From Deltaproteobacteria bacterium (GTDB lineage: Bacteria > Desulfobacterota > Dissulfuribacteria > Dissulfuribacterales > QOAL01), in assembly GCA_015489315.1 (NCBI GenBank), contig WFZZ01000012.1, positions 1-45,690 on the forward strand: a stretch of DNA of 45,690 bases, written 5' to 3'. This document shows, one piece after another, positions 16,381 to 25,208 of this stretch (position 1 is its first letter; every line of letters starts with the position of its first letter). Under the pieces are notes generated by a model that had not been told where the DNA came from, searched no databases, and saw only the letters and a program-made list of their open reading frames with translations. The translations under genes were made by a program, and so were the position numbers.

Positions 16381-19293
16381 CTAAAATATTTCTCCCAATT
16401 TTTCCTTCCATCTTAAGGGAAGCCTTACAAGCTGCTTTTCCTTATTTTTAAAAAGTAAAAAGCCTCTATTTAAGCCGAACAGAAAAAGGTCTCTGGTGAG
16501 TTTTACATCCATCTTACAATAATCTATTATCTTCCTAATCTTTCCTTCCTTCCACCACTTAAGGGCCAAAAGGCCATTTGCGGATTTTTGAGAGCCAAGG
16601 GTGCAAGATGAAAGGCTATCCAGGGAAAGTCTGTAGCCAAGCCTTTTGTTTACATCTTCCAAAATGTCAAGGGTTGGAAGGGACCAAAAATCCATGTCTG
16701 AATATGCGGAAAGCACCCTGTAATCAAATCTTTTGATATTAAAGCCGATCACCAGATCTATTTTATTCAAAAGATTAAAGAGAAAGGGAAGCTGGTCTTC
16801 CAAAAAAGTAACATAGCTTTTGGTCTTCGAATCATAGAGGACTGCACAGCTTACTCTCATTCTTTCTGCCCACTGCCAGCCGCCAACCTCTCTTGCCGAA
16901 AGCTGGGTCTCTAAATCAAGGACTCCAAAACGCACATTTTTTAAAAATTCACCCAGAGGGAACTCTCTTTTATCTGAAAAGCTTTTTTCACTCCTATCTT
17001 CAATTTCAAAAGTTTTCGCCCTTTTTATTCTGATTTCAGGGGATTTTAACATCTTCAAAACAAAAATGGCGCAGGATTTATCAATGGGCCTGTTTCCTGA
17101 GCCACATTTTGGTGAATGAACACAGGAAGGGCATCCGTTTTCACATTTGCAGCCCTTGATGGTATTGTAAGTAAGTGCCAAAAGCTCCTTTCCCTGGCTA
17201 AAGGCCTGACCTGTAAGCCCCACTCCTCCTGGTACACCATCATATATAAAGATGGAAGGGGCCTGGGTCTGGTGATGAAAGGTAGTTGATATACCTCCAA
17301 GATCATTTCTGTCACATAAGACCAAAAGTGGCATGATTCCAATAATTGCATGTTCTATGGCATGGATACCACCCATAAAATGAAGGTATCTGGACTCCAC
17401 CTTTTTCTTTATCTCATAAGGAATCAAAAACCACATGCCCTCTGTCTCAAATCTCTGTGGAGGAAGATCAAGATCCACCCGATTTATAAGCCTCTGGCCA
17501 CGAATGTGTCTAATGTCATAGCCTATTACCTGATCTGTTATGAGAAGCCTTCCCCAAAAGCACTCTGTTCCATAAAGCCTGCCCCTTTTTCTTATCTCAA
17601 TAATCTCTGTGCTCTTTTCTGCCCTGATCCTAGTGAAATAGTCAACATTAACCTCCTTAACCAGAACTTGCCTTGTTTCAATATCAAGGTCCAAAACCCT
17701 ATATGTCTTGCCCATGTGAAGGTAAATGGCACCCGGGTGTGTCTCCCTAAAGGCCCTGTAGCCATCAACAGTCCCTATGGTCCTTCCATCCTCTTTGTCG
17801 ATTATCTGAAAACCCTTGCCTGTACCGCGAAGATCCACCTCCCTGTGGGGATATCTTCTCATAGTAACAAATCTTTCCCGATCTTCGGTTTCAAAGAGTC
17901 TCCCCTTGTCAATAAGTCGTTTAAGATGAACCCTAATATCCTTTTCCCTTAATAGTGCCTCTTTTTTATGAATTGGTATTTCAGATGCTGCACAGATAAG
18001 ATGCTTTTCAACCACGCTTTTATTGTGGATGTTTATAACCGCCTTTTCAGATGGCCTTTCAATTAACTCCTTTGGATTTTCCATAAAATACTTGTCAAGG
18101 GCATCTTGCCCAGAAACAAGTATTACAGCAGACTCCCTTGCGCTTCTTCCAACCCTTCCGCTTCTTTGCCTGAGAGACATCAGGGTCCCTGGATAACCTA
18201 CAAGGATGCAAAGATCAAGAAGACCGATATCAATCCCGAGCTCAAGGGCACTAGTAGAAATTACTGTCAAAAGTTCACCACTGGAAAGGCTTTCCTCGAT
18301 CTGTCTTCTTTCCTGTGGAAGAAAGCCTGCCCTGTAGGAACATATCTTTTCAGCCATATCTCCTGCCCTCTGTTTTACCCAGAGTCCTATAAGCTCGGTA
18401 AGCTTTCTTGACTGGGTGTAACATATGGTCCTGAGCTTCCGCTTAAGGGCTGCCAGAATGAGTTGAACTGCCACCTGAGCCGAGCCTTGTCCCTGTGGAT
18501 CAACCAGAATAAGATGCCTTTTCCCCTGAGGTCCTCCTGATTCATCAATCACATAAAAATCAAGGCCGGTCAGCTCCCTTGAAAGGTGACCAGGGTTACC
18601 AATGGTAGCAGAGCTAAGTATAAAGGTTGGATTTATCCCATAATAATCGGTTATGCGTTTTAGCCTTCTAAAAACCCATCCCATGTTGCTTCCCATTATG
18701 CCCCGGTAGGTATGGACTTCATCAATGACGATGTATTCAAGATTTTTCCAAAAACCCGACCATTTCTGATGAAAGGGCAAAAGGGAAAGATGAAGCATAT
18801 CAGGATTTGTAAAAAGGCAATTTGGAACCTGATCTCTTATCTTTGTGCGTCTATAACTTGAAGTATCACCATCATAGATTTCTGCCCTTGGCGCATCTTT
18901 ATTAAAAACCCTATCCATCAGGTTTCTAAGCCCCTTTAACTGATCCTGTGCAAGGGCTTTTAAAGGGAAAAGGTAAAGGGCCGTGGAATCTGGCCGTTTG
19001 AGTATGGACTCAATGATAGGTATGTTATAAACAAGGGTCTTTCCACTTGCAGTTGGTGTTGCAATTACAATATTTTCCCCGGACATCACGAAGTCTATGG
19101 CCTTTGCCTGATGACTAAAAAGCCTTTTTATCCCAAGGGAGTTAAGGGCTTCCAAAAGTTCCTTTGAAAGTTTGTGCCTGGGGATTAAAAATTTGGGGGA
19201 TCTTTCTGGTTCAAGATGTGCGTAACAAATAAGCCTTCCAAAGGTCTTTGATGCCTTAAAGGAAGATATATACTCAGAGACCTTTCCAGCCAT
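16381..19293 (-). CDS. DEAD/DEAH helicase (MrfA/DUF1998 type) fused to an RNase H-like DEDD exonuclease (MrfB type)
   Basis: A 970-residue protein. The helicase half has Walker A TPTASGKT near residues 76-84, DEVH in VIDEVHTYRG, SSATIGNP and motif VI QRSGRVGRSAR. A DUF1998 zinc-binding cluster follows at ~714-742 (CKCENGCPSC...CGSG...C). The last ~170 residues are an RNase H-like exonuclease with DEDDy residues: LDLET, IGFNIKRFDY and YCKMDVKLTRDL. In Bacillus subtilis MrfA (helicase) and MrfB (exonuclease) are separate proteins in excision of mitomycin damage; here they look joined. Repair of DNA adducts is inferred. It is the last gene of the minus-strand operon, 17 bases after cobC. Confidence 0.9.
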   Translation of the reverse strand: MAGKVSEYISSFKASKTFGRLICYAHLEPERSPKFLIPRHKLSKELLEALNSLGIKRLFSHQAKAIDFVMSGENIVIATPTASGKTLVYNIPIIESILKRPDSTALYLFPLKALAQDQLKGLRNLMDRVFNKDAPRAEIYDGDTSSYRRTKIRDQVPNCLFTNPDMLHLSLLPFHQKWSGFWKNLEYIVIDEVHTYRGIMGSNMGWVFRRLKRITDYYGINPTFILSSATIGNPGHLSRELTGLDFYVIDESGGPQGKRHLILVDPQGQGSAQVAVQLILAALKRKLRTICYTQSRKLTELIGLWVKQRAGDMAEKICSYRAGFLPQERRQIEESLSSGELLTVISTSALELGIDIGLLDLCILVGYPGTLMSLRQRSGRVGRSARESAVILVSGQDALDKYFMENPKELIERPSEKAVINIHNKSVVEKHLICAASEIPIHKKEALLREKDIRVHLKRLIDKGRLFETEDRERFVTMRRYPHREVDLRGTGKGFQIIDKEDGRTIGTVDGYRAFRETHPGAIYLHMGKTYRVLDLDIETRQVLVKEVNVDYFTRIRAEKSTEIIEIRKRGRLYGTECFWGRLLITDQVIGYDIRHIRGQRLINRVDLDLPPQRFETEGMWFLIPYEIKKKVESRYLHFMGGIHAIEHAIIGIMPLLVLCDRNDLGGISTTFHHQTQAPSIFIYDGVPGGVGLTGQAFSQGKELLALTYNTIKGCKCENGCPSCVHSPKCGSGNRPIDKSCAIFVLKMLKSPEIRIKRAKTFEIEDRSEKSFSDKREFPLGEFLKNVRFGVLDLETQLSAREVGGWQWAERMRVSCAVLYDSKTKSYVTFLEDQLPFLFNLLNKIDLVIGFNIKRFDYRVLSAYSDMDFWSLPTLDILEDVNKRLGYRLSLDSLSSCTLGSQKSANGLLALKWWKEGKIRKIIDYCKMDVKLTRDLFLFGLNRGFLLFKNKEKQLVRLPLRWKEKLGEIF

Positions 19294-19310
19294 TTAAAAA
19301 TTCTAAAAAT

Positions 19311-19937
19311 TTAGAGACCTTCAAGGTGACAGGTGCAGTTAAGCCTTTTTATCACCTTTGGCCCGTTAGAGAAAGAGAAGATCTCATTTACACAAGAATA
19401 ATCCTGTTGGAGGCTAAAAATCTTTTGAAGGTCCATACCAAGAATTTTTGATATGAGAACCCTGTTTACACCACCATGACAGGCAATTGCCACCCTCTTT
19501 CCATATCTTCCAGAAAAGACATCCTTTAAAATTGGATAGGCCCTTTCGAGAAGATCAGAAAGGCTTTCGCCACCAGGGGGTCTAAAGCTTGAAAGGTTAT
19601 TCATCCTCTCTTTCATCTTGCCGGGATATTCCTCTTCTATCTCATCCCAGCTTAGCCCCTGCCACTTTCCAAAATTTATCTCTCTAAGACTTTCTGACAA
19701 AAAAACTTCACACTCCTTTTGAAAATCCCTGATACATTCTGCCAGATAGGTACATCTTGAAAGATCACTTGATATGATAGAATCAATCCTTGCCTCAGAT
19801 AGCCTTCTAGCCACAAGTTTGCTCTGCTTTTTCCCTCTACCTGACAGAGGGATGTCCTTCTGGCCATAAAAGACCCCTTGTGGAAAATCCACTTCTCCAT
19901 GACGGATTAAAAAAACCTGAACCCCTTCTACCTGCAA
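19311..19937 (-). CDS. cobC: Histidine phosphatase, probable alpha-ribazole phosphatase
   Basis: A 208-residue phosphoglycerate-mutase-like phosphatase with LIRHGE (residues ~10-15, phospho-accepting His), SSDLSRC, the acidic 'REINFGKWQG' loop and ACHGGVNR (second His). The generic fold is certain; alpha-ribazole-5'-phosphate as substrate is inferred from overlap with cobS, which makes the last bond of the cobalamin nucleotide loop. The start is TTG 19937, seven bases after GGAG, and it overlaps the cobS 3' end by 10 bases. Confidence 0.85.
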   Translation of the reverse strand: MQVEGVQVFLIRHGEVDFPQGVFYGQKDIPLSGRGKKQSKLVARRLSEARIDSIISSDLSRCTYLAECIRDFQKECEVFLSESLREINFGKWQGLSWDEIEEEYPGKMKERMNNLSSFRPPGGESLSDLLERAYPILKDVFSGRYGKRVAIACHGGVNRVLISKILGMDLQKIFSLQQDYSCVNEIFSFSNGPKVIKRLNCTCHLEGL

Positions 19938-20668
19938 AGATAAGCTCCTGCCATAAGTATTATGGTCTCTGTTATCTCAAGATGGGCACCAAGACAGTCA
20001 CCAGTAACCCCCCCAAAAATTCTTAAAAAAAAACGGGAAGAAAAAAGCGCAAGAAGAATTGATACAGCAAAAAGATAAAGGCCCTTTACTTCCAAAAGAA
20101 ACCACGCTGAAGAAATGGCAGTTAGGGCTGCAAGAAGAAGAGAAGAGCGAGTTTCTTTTCCGCAAAAGGGACTTCCAAGCCCTTCCTTTTCTCTTGCATA
20201 GTGAGAAAGAGAAGAAAGGCAGTTAAGTGACCACCTTGATAGACATGGCGCAATGATAAGATACTGCCAGCCTCCATACTTGACTATCCCGGCAAGGCTT
20301 CCAGCCTTTAGAATCATCTGGCAACTTACGGCAATGGCACCCATGGCACCTGTCCTGCTATCCTTTAAAATCTCAAGGGCCCTTTCCCTAGGTGCCCCGC
20401 TTCCAATGGCATCTGCCACATCACAAAGACCATCTAAGTGAAGACCTCGTGTCATGAAAGCAAGGGCAACTGCCAGGAATCCGCCCTTTAGAACAGGTCC
20501 CCAAATATCATCAACGGCCCATAAAAACCCTGCCAGAATAGAGCCAAGGATTAGGCCAACGAGCGGGAAATAGGAAAGACTTGCACAAAGATCTCTTTTT
20601 TCTACACGAAGCCCAGGAACAATGGAAAATATAGTCAGAAACTGAAGAGCAATTACAAAACCTTTTAT
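19928..20668 (-). CDS. cobS: Adenosylcobinamide-GDP ribazoletransferase (cobalamin synthase), non-canonical start
   Basis: This integral membrane enzyme joins adenosylcobinamide-GDP and alpha-ribazole. The Mg-binding DGLCDVADAIGSG, the RTGAMGAIA motif and several hydrophobic helices are present. The first ATG in frame (20455) would delete the conserved first ~71 residues. The frame upstream remains open and encodes KGFVIALQFLTIF, the usual CobS start, with ATA at 20668 where Met is expected and GGAGG nine bases before it. With ATA as start the protein is 246 residues, normal for CobS. A single missing A in the GAAATAAAA stretch would instead restore an in-frame TTG, so a sequencing indel is the main alternative. 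Confidence 0.85.
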   Translation of the reverse strand: MKGFVIALQFLTIFSIVPGLRVEKRDLCASLSYFPLVGLILGSILAGFLWAVDDIWGPVLKGGFLAVALAFMTRGLHLDGLCDVADAIGSGAPRERALEILKDSRTGAMGAIAVSCQMILKAGSLAGIVKYGGWQYLIIAPCLSRWSLNCLSSLSHYAREKEGLGSPFCGKETRSSLLLAALTAISSAWFLLEVKGLYLFAVSILLALFSSRFFLRIFGGVTGDCLGAHLEITETIILMAGAYLCR

Positions 20669-20677
20669 TTCAAAAAA

Positions 20678-20682
20678 CCTCC
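20678..20682 (-). promoter_or_regulatory. Ribosome binding site of cobS
   Basis: GGAGG on the minus strand, nine bases upstream of ATA 20668 and four bases from an out-of-frame TTG that reads TTG AAA TAA. It supports initiation at this point but not which codon is used. Confidence 0.6.
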
Positions 20683-20685
20683 AGA

Positions 20686-21330
20686 CTAATCATCCCATTC
20701 GGTCTTAATACGTTGAATCACCTTTTCCACAAAAGGAAGCCTTTCAGGAAGACACACACCAAAAAGGGGGGCACCCTGTTCCAATATATCCCCGTTTTTA
20801 AAATAGACCTCATATAACACCCCAGAAGGACCTTCGTAATTTAATGTGGTATCCCTTTTCATAAGAGACATTATGACAATCTCATCGCCTGTCTTAACAG
20901 AAAGGCTCTTGGTCTTTCCCTTTTCAAATTTGGCAGAAATCTCTGGAGTGAAAAAATATCTGGCCCTTTCAGGGGCGGGAAAGATGTGAAGGACCTCTTT
21001 TAATATTCTATTTGTAATTTCCTGTTTATTTAGTCTATGCCTTATAAGCATAAGGGGTTGTCCTGCCTCCACAAACTTTCCATCAAGATCCACTCTTAAG
21101 TCAGTAACTATTCCATCAAACCGGGAGGTAATCCTTTTTGGATTTTTCTCTCTTTCAAGGATGTACAGAAGGGTACCAGGTCTATGAAGCCACTGACCTG
21201 AGGGACCTTTTACAGCCTGGCCTTCCTCTACCTTGAATTTTACAACTCCAGTATGAGGTGCAAGTATCTCATGATCTTCATAGGGATGAGACTTATATTT
21301 TCGTAAAAGATCATTTAGATTTATGCTCAT
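20686..21330 (-). CDS. Two-domain biotinyl/lipoyl carrier-like protein of an acyl-CoA carboxylase
   Basis: A 214-residue protein containing two barrel-sandwich domains of the biotinyl/lipoyl type. The first (about 20-97) ends 'FDGIVTDLRVDLDGKFVEAGQPLMLI', the second (about 123-193) ends 'GPSGVLYEVYFKNGDILEQGAPLFGV'. Neither has the classic AMKM. At that position the first reads EREKN (K62) and the second SLMKRD (K158); K158 is the better candidate for biotinylation. It lies 11 bases after the fused carboxyltransferase gene and accC, so a role as biotin carboxyl carrier is inferred. If it is not biotinylated, another BCCP must serve this complex. Confidence 0.75.
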   Translation of the reverse strand: MSINLNDLLRKYKSHPYEDHEILAPHTGVVKFKVEEGQAVKGPSGQWLHRPGTLLYILEREKNPKRITSRFDGIVTDLRVDLDGKFVEAGQPLMLIRHRLNKQEITNRILKEVLHIFPAPERARYFFTPEISAKFEKGKTKSLSVKTGDEIVIMSLMKRDTTLNYEGPSGVLYEVYFKNGDILEQGAPLFGVCLPERLPFVEKVIQRIKTEWDD

Positions 21331-21341
21331 TTCCTTTTTGC

Positions 21342-23612
21342 CTATTTATAATACAGATTTGGGCCACCCATTGTCATAAGTGCTTCAAAGAGATTTTTCC
21401 TAAATTCACGCCTGTCCCAAATACCTTGAATATGCCCACGCTTCAGGGCATTTCTAGCCTTATGATAATCCGGTGGCACATCTGTTCCAGTTGTTTCCCT
21501 AATTACTCTAGGGCCTGCAAAACCTATCCTGGAAGATCTGATTCCTACCTGGTAGGGTGAACAGCCCAAAAAGCTCGCCACTGGCCCTGCATAGGAGTTA
21601 TTGTCATAAACCACGATATAAAGGCCGCCACTATCAATATATTCCCTTACGGCAAGGGTACACCTTGGCATTTGTATAACCCCAAGGGTTCCTTCGTGAA
21701 TTCTTATCCCTCCTGTTGTATGGATATAGGCTAGAAAGGGACGCCTTGTTGTCCTAGCTCTATCACAGGCCCGAATGAACTTTTCACCTTCTGCAGAACC
21801 TACAGTTCCACTTCTAAAGTCACTATAAAGCATGGCCACCACAAGTTTTATTCCTAAAACTTCTGCATCAAAGGTAATTATGGCTGATCCCCTTCTGGTC
21901 CGTTCAATGGCCTTTTTAAGCTTTTCATCAAACCCCTTAAAACCAAGGGGATTATCTGAAACTATTTGGGTATTAAATTCCCTAACGGAGCCCTTGTCAA
22001 AAAGGTTTTCCAGATACCATTGGTATTCCAATGGAAAGTGATGGCCACAGGTTGGACAAACGCCACTATATTCTCCGTAAAGATCAGGGACCCAAAGATC
22101 TTTACACCCGTATTTTTCAGCATTTGGGCATGTTACGGTTCTATCTTCATTTGCAAGAGGGCTGATATATTGTTCCCAATCCTGCATAAAGATACTTCGT
22201 CTTAATGGATCCTGTTGAGATGTCTGGGCAGGTTTTTGAGGTGCGGGAAAGACGAAATCATAGGCGGCCCTCATTGATTCTGTTACAGTCTTGAATATCA
22301 CAGAACCTTCACTTGACACCTCTTCCAATATCTTTTGAAGATTTTTTGACTGCTTTCTCAAAAGACCGTATCTGATGTCATAATATTTGTGCCTTGTTGA
22401 CTCCCAAAACCTTGTAAGCCTTTTGGAAAAAGGGCGCTTGAGGACCTTGAAGCCCTTTCCCATTGCCCTATACTTTTTTGATCTAATTTCAAGAAGTCTA
22501 TCCTTTTCTGATTCAGAAAGGGTCCATTTTATGTGAATATCGAATTCATCATTAAATACCTTTTCCTTGTCCTGGCTTTGCCTCCTCAAGGCATAGGCCC
22601 TGAAGGCCCTAAAGCTCTTTGTCTTAAGGACAACTTCATCCGTTGCCCTTACCATTTCATATCTCAACCTTTTGAAAAATTTGAAGTCACTCCTTTTTGC
22701 TCCGAGAGGCGGTTCCTCTACAATTCTGTCAATGGTACCCAATTCAAGATTGTCTTTTGCAGTCATTTTCAACTGCTCTGCACAGTGCTCAACAAGCTTC
22801 CTTGGAACCTTTCCGCCTTCCTTGATCCTTCCTTCAATGGCAGCAGCGCCTTCTGGTGAGATGACTGAATAATATCCCCGTGATGCCATGAGCCTCATAT
22901 CTGCTAAACCTATAGCTTCGGCACCACCAGAGCCCCCTTCTGAAATAAAGGAGATCATGGGCACTCTAAGTTTTGCCATCTCAAAAAGATTTCTTGCTAT
23001 CTGCTGGGCTGCCCCTGGATAATCCTCTATTGGATAGGCACCAGGCGTAAATATGTAAAAATGGATTGGTATGCCCTCCGTCTCTGCAACCTTCATATAC
23101 CTTAAGGCCTTTTCATTCCCCCAGGGCTTTGCGCATCCTCCGTTTCTAAACTCCTCACCCATGCCCTTTTCATGGCCAATTACCATTACCTGATGATAAT
23201 AGAGCCTGTTTTTAACTCTTCTTGTTATAGTTGCCCTAGCAGCAATTACAGCAGGATCAATATTGAACTCTCCATCCCCACCAAGTTCGGTAAAGGAATC
23301 ATAACAATTTTCAAGTATATCCAGGAGAGTGAACCGTTGAACGCTTCTTACAATATTTACTATCTCAATGGGACGAAGCCTTTTAGCCACTTGCCTTTCT
23401 GCAAACTCGATGCGGCCTTCAAGGGAATAAATCTGTTGAAGAAGCTCTCTTTCACTATATTCAAAAAGGTTTGTCCTTAGCTCCTGAACCCTTTCAAAAA
23501 GTTCCTTTAAATTACCCCACTCAAACCCACCCTTTATATCAGCAAGATAGGAAACTCTATCTTGCAGGGTAACCAGATATTTTCCACTGTCTAATATGCT
23601 TTTTTGTTCCAT
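21342..23612 (-). CDS. accAD: Fused acetyl-CoA carboxylase carboxyltransferase (alpha then beta domain)
   Basis: A 756-residue protein. The first ~420 residues are AccA-like (GHEKGMGEEFRNGG, PWGNEKALRYM, GAYPIEDYPGAAQQIARNL, SEGGSGGAEAIG, SPEGAAAI). After a linker comes an AccD-like half beginning with a zinc site (CPNAEKYGC then CPTCG, near 494-522) and 'GTVGSAEGEKFIRACDRA'. It transfers carboxyl from biotin to acetyl-CoA or another acyl-CoA. Escherichia coli has separate subunits; alpha-before-beta in one chain is the reverse of the beta-alpha order seen in plant and actinobacterial fusions. It lies between accC and the carrier-like gene. Confidence 0.88.
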   Translation of the reverse strand: MEQKSILDSGKYLVTLQDRVSYLADIKGGFEWGNLKELFERVQELRTNLFEYSERELLQQIYSLEGRIEFAERQVAKRLRPIEIVNIVRSVQRFTLLDILENCYDSFTELGGDGEFNIDPAVIAARATITRRVKNRLYYHQVMVIGHEKGMGEEFRNGGCAKPWGNEKALRYMKVAETEGIPIHFYIFTPGAYPIEDYPGAAQQIARNLFEMAKLRVPMISFISEGGSGGAEAIGLADMRLMASRGYYSVISPEGAAAIEGRIKEGGKVPRKLVEHCAEQLKMTAKDNLELGTIDRIVEEPPLGAKRSDFKFFKRLRYEMVRATDEVVLKTKSFRAFRAYALRRQSQDKEKVFNDEFDIHIKWTLSESEKDRLLEIRSKKYRAMGKGFKVLKRPFSKRLTRFWESTRHKYYDIRYGLLRKQSKNLQKILEEVSSEGSVIFKTVTESMRAAYDFVFPAPQKPAQTSQQDPLRRSIFMQDWEQYISPLANEDRTVTCPNAEKYGCKDLWVPDLYGEYSGVCPTCGHHFPLEYQWYLENLFDKGSVREFNTQIVSDNPLGFKGFDEKLKKAIERTRRGSAIITFDAEVLGIKLVVAMLYSDFRSGTVGSAEGEKFIRACDRARTTRRPFLAYIHTTGGIRIHEGTLGVIQMPRCTLAVREYIDSGGLYIVVYDNNSYAGPVASFLGCSPYQVGIRSSRIGFAGPRVIRETTGTDVPPDYHKARNALKRGHIQGIWDRREFRKNLFEALMTMGGPNLYYK

Positions 23613-23625
23613 AAAATTTTTTATA

Positions 23626-23651
23626 TTAACTGCTCAAAAATGAGCAGTTAA
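23626..23651 (-). promoter_or_regulatory. Perfect 11-bp hairpin between accC and accAD
   Basis: TTAACTGCTCA and TGAGCAGTTAA are perfect inverted copies around a 4-base loop. The accC stop codon lies in the first-transcribed arm. The following bases are A/T-rich but not a clean T tract, so it may act as a processing or stability hairpin, or a weak attenuator, between carboxylase subunits. Confidence 0.6.
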
Positions 23652-25060
23652 AATCTCAATACTTCGTCAACCTTTTCATAAAGATATGAAAGATTTGTAA
23701 TTATCCCATTGCCACGGGAATCTTTACCATCAATAATTGTTTCAGAAATGAAATCTTTTGCCCTTTCCTTTGCTTCCTGGGTATCCTTTCCCCATACAAT
23801 CACTAGAGCCAGATTGGGGTCATATTCTGTGGGAATCTCATAAGGCTCATCTTGTGGCACATGGGTATAGACCCTCACCCAAGGTTCATCTGGAAATTCA
23901 AACCTCGTAATGGTTCCACACCAAGGAGCAAAACCCCTTTTTACATCTTCTGCCACAATCCTTAGTTCAATGCTTGTGCCCTCAAAGCTGACATGCCTTT
24001 GAGAAAAGTTAAGTTTTTCGCCAAGTGCACTTCTTATCTGCTCTTTTATTAAGTTAACCGGACCCCTCTGCCGTGATATGCGGGAAATACACGCGGATAT
24101 CTCATTTTCCACCTGAATTCTGGTATTAACCTCAAGAAGATAAGGCTTGCCATCCCTTGTAACTATCCATTCCCAGGTGCCTACATTGTCGTATTCCACT
24201 TTTTCTGCAAGCCTTATAGAATATTTTACCATGTCATCGAGAACCTTTCTGGCATCAAAGGGGTATTCCCAAATGGAAGGGTCAAAACCAGGAGCCACCT
24301 CTACTCTCTTTTGGCGACCCGTGCTCTGAATGGTGCAGTTCCTGGTACCAAAATGGACCACTTCTTTGTGTTGACTGCAAAGAAGCTGAACCTCAAGGTG
24401 GTGATAATCTCTCATACACTGTTCAATGAGAACGCCCTCATCGCCAAATTGTCTCTTTGCATAGTTCTGGATACGCCTATAGACTTGCCGAAAGACATCG
24501 AGGTGATTTACCTCCTCTATTCCCATTCCCCCGCCACCGGCAGAGGCCTTAACAAGAATCGACGGTTTATCAATCCCCTGCTCTTTTTGCTTTAAAAAAA
24601 GTTCCTCAGCCAGTGTCTCTGCCTCGATTTCACTATAAATGGGCTCGTCTGAACCTGGAATAACAGGTATTCCAAGAGACTTCGCAATCCTTTTGGTATT
24701 TATCTTACTTCCCAGGTCCCTTATGACCTCCCATCTTGGACCAATAAAGGTGATAGGTCTATTTCGCAATGCAGCACGCCTTGCGAATCGAAAATCTTCA
24801 GAAAAAAAACCATAGCCGGGATGTATGGCAGTAGCTCCTGAATGATCGGCAACAGAAAAAATCTCATTGGGATCCTTGTAACTTGAAATTCTATAAACCG
24901 CCTGGCTGCCCCTTTCTTTCAGGGCCTTTTTCACATGGCCCGAGGCCCTATCTTCTTTTGTATATACAACCACATAATCAAGGCCCAGCTCATTACACGC
25001 CTTCATTATGCGGATTGCTATCTCTCCTCTATTGGCAATAAGTACCTTTTCTTTTTTCAT
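23648..25060 (-). CDS. accC: Biotin carboxylase
   Basis: A 470-residue ATP-grasp protein with KVLIANRGEIAIRIMKAC at the start, HPGYGFFSED, the glycine-rich loop KASAGGGGMGI, 'FGTRNCTIQSTGRQKRVEVAPG' (the usual RDCSxQRRxQKxxEEAP block in altered form) and LEVNTRIQVENEIS. It carboxylates biotin on a carrier at the expense of ATP and bicarbonate. The usual Q-R-R-H-Q-K block being changed to Q-S-T-G-R-Q-K suggests a divergent subfamily. Its partner is the fused carboxyltransferase downstream. No strong ribosome site is visible before ATG 25060. Confidence 0.88.
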   Translation of the reverse strand: MKKEKVLIANRGEIAIRIMKACNELGLDYVVVYTKEDRASGHVKKALKERGSQAVYRISSYKDPNEIFSVADHSGATAIHPGYGFFSEDFRFARRAALRNRPITFIGPRWEVIRDLGSKINTKRIAKSLGIPVIPGSDEPIYSEIEAETLAEELFLKQKEQGIDKPSILVKASAGGGGMGIEEVNHLDVFRQVYRRIQNYAKRQFGDEGVLIEQCMRDYHHLEVQLLCSQHKEVVHFGTRNCTIQSTGRQKRVEVAPGFDPSIWEYPFDARKVLDDMVKYSIRLAEKVEYDNVGTWEWIVTRDGKPYLLEVNTRIQVENEISACISRISRQRGPVNLIKEQIRSALGEKLNFSQRHVSFEGTSIELRIVAEDVKRGFAPWCGTITRFEFPDEPWVRVYTHVPQDEPYEIPTEYDPNLALVIVWGKDTQEAKERAKDFISETIIDGKDSRGNGIITNLSYLYEKVDEVLRF

Positions 25061-25114
25061 ATACTTTTAAAAAAATAGTGGCAGATTTTTAAATGCTACT
25101 GTATATTTGCTGAC

Positions 25115-25208
25115 TTGCTTGCATATTATCAATTTTGGCAAGCAAACCGCTCAGGATTTTACCTGATAATCCAAAAAAGACAAACCTGATTTTTTTTAAC
25201 TATCAGGT
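25115..25208 (+). promoter_or_regulatory. Structured leader of speD with competing hairpins
   Basis: A first hairpin pairs TTGCTTGC (25115-25122) with GCAAGCAA (25138-25145). ACCTGATA occurs at 25161-25168 and ACCTGAT at 25184-25190; both can pair with the single TATCAGGT at 25201-25208, giving two mutually exclusive hairpins. A small CCTGG/CCAGG hairpin (25238-25256) lies just before the speD ribosome site. A promoter was not identified with confidence, so it is not certain that the whole region is transcribed. Confidence 0.35.

Noticed and set aside
17350-17952. 200-codon plus-strand frame inside the helicase gene
   Set aside because: It lies fully antisense to conserved helicase sequence, shows no domain and has biased composition of a shadow frame.
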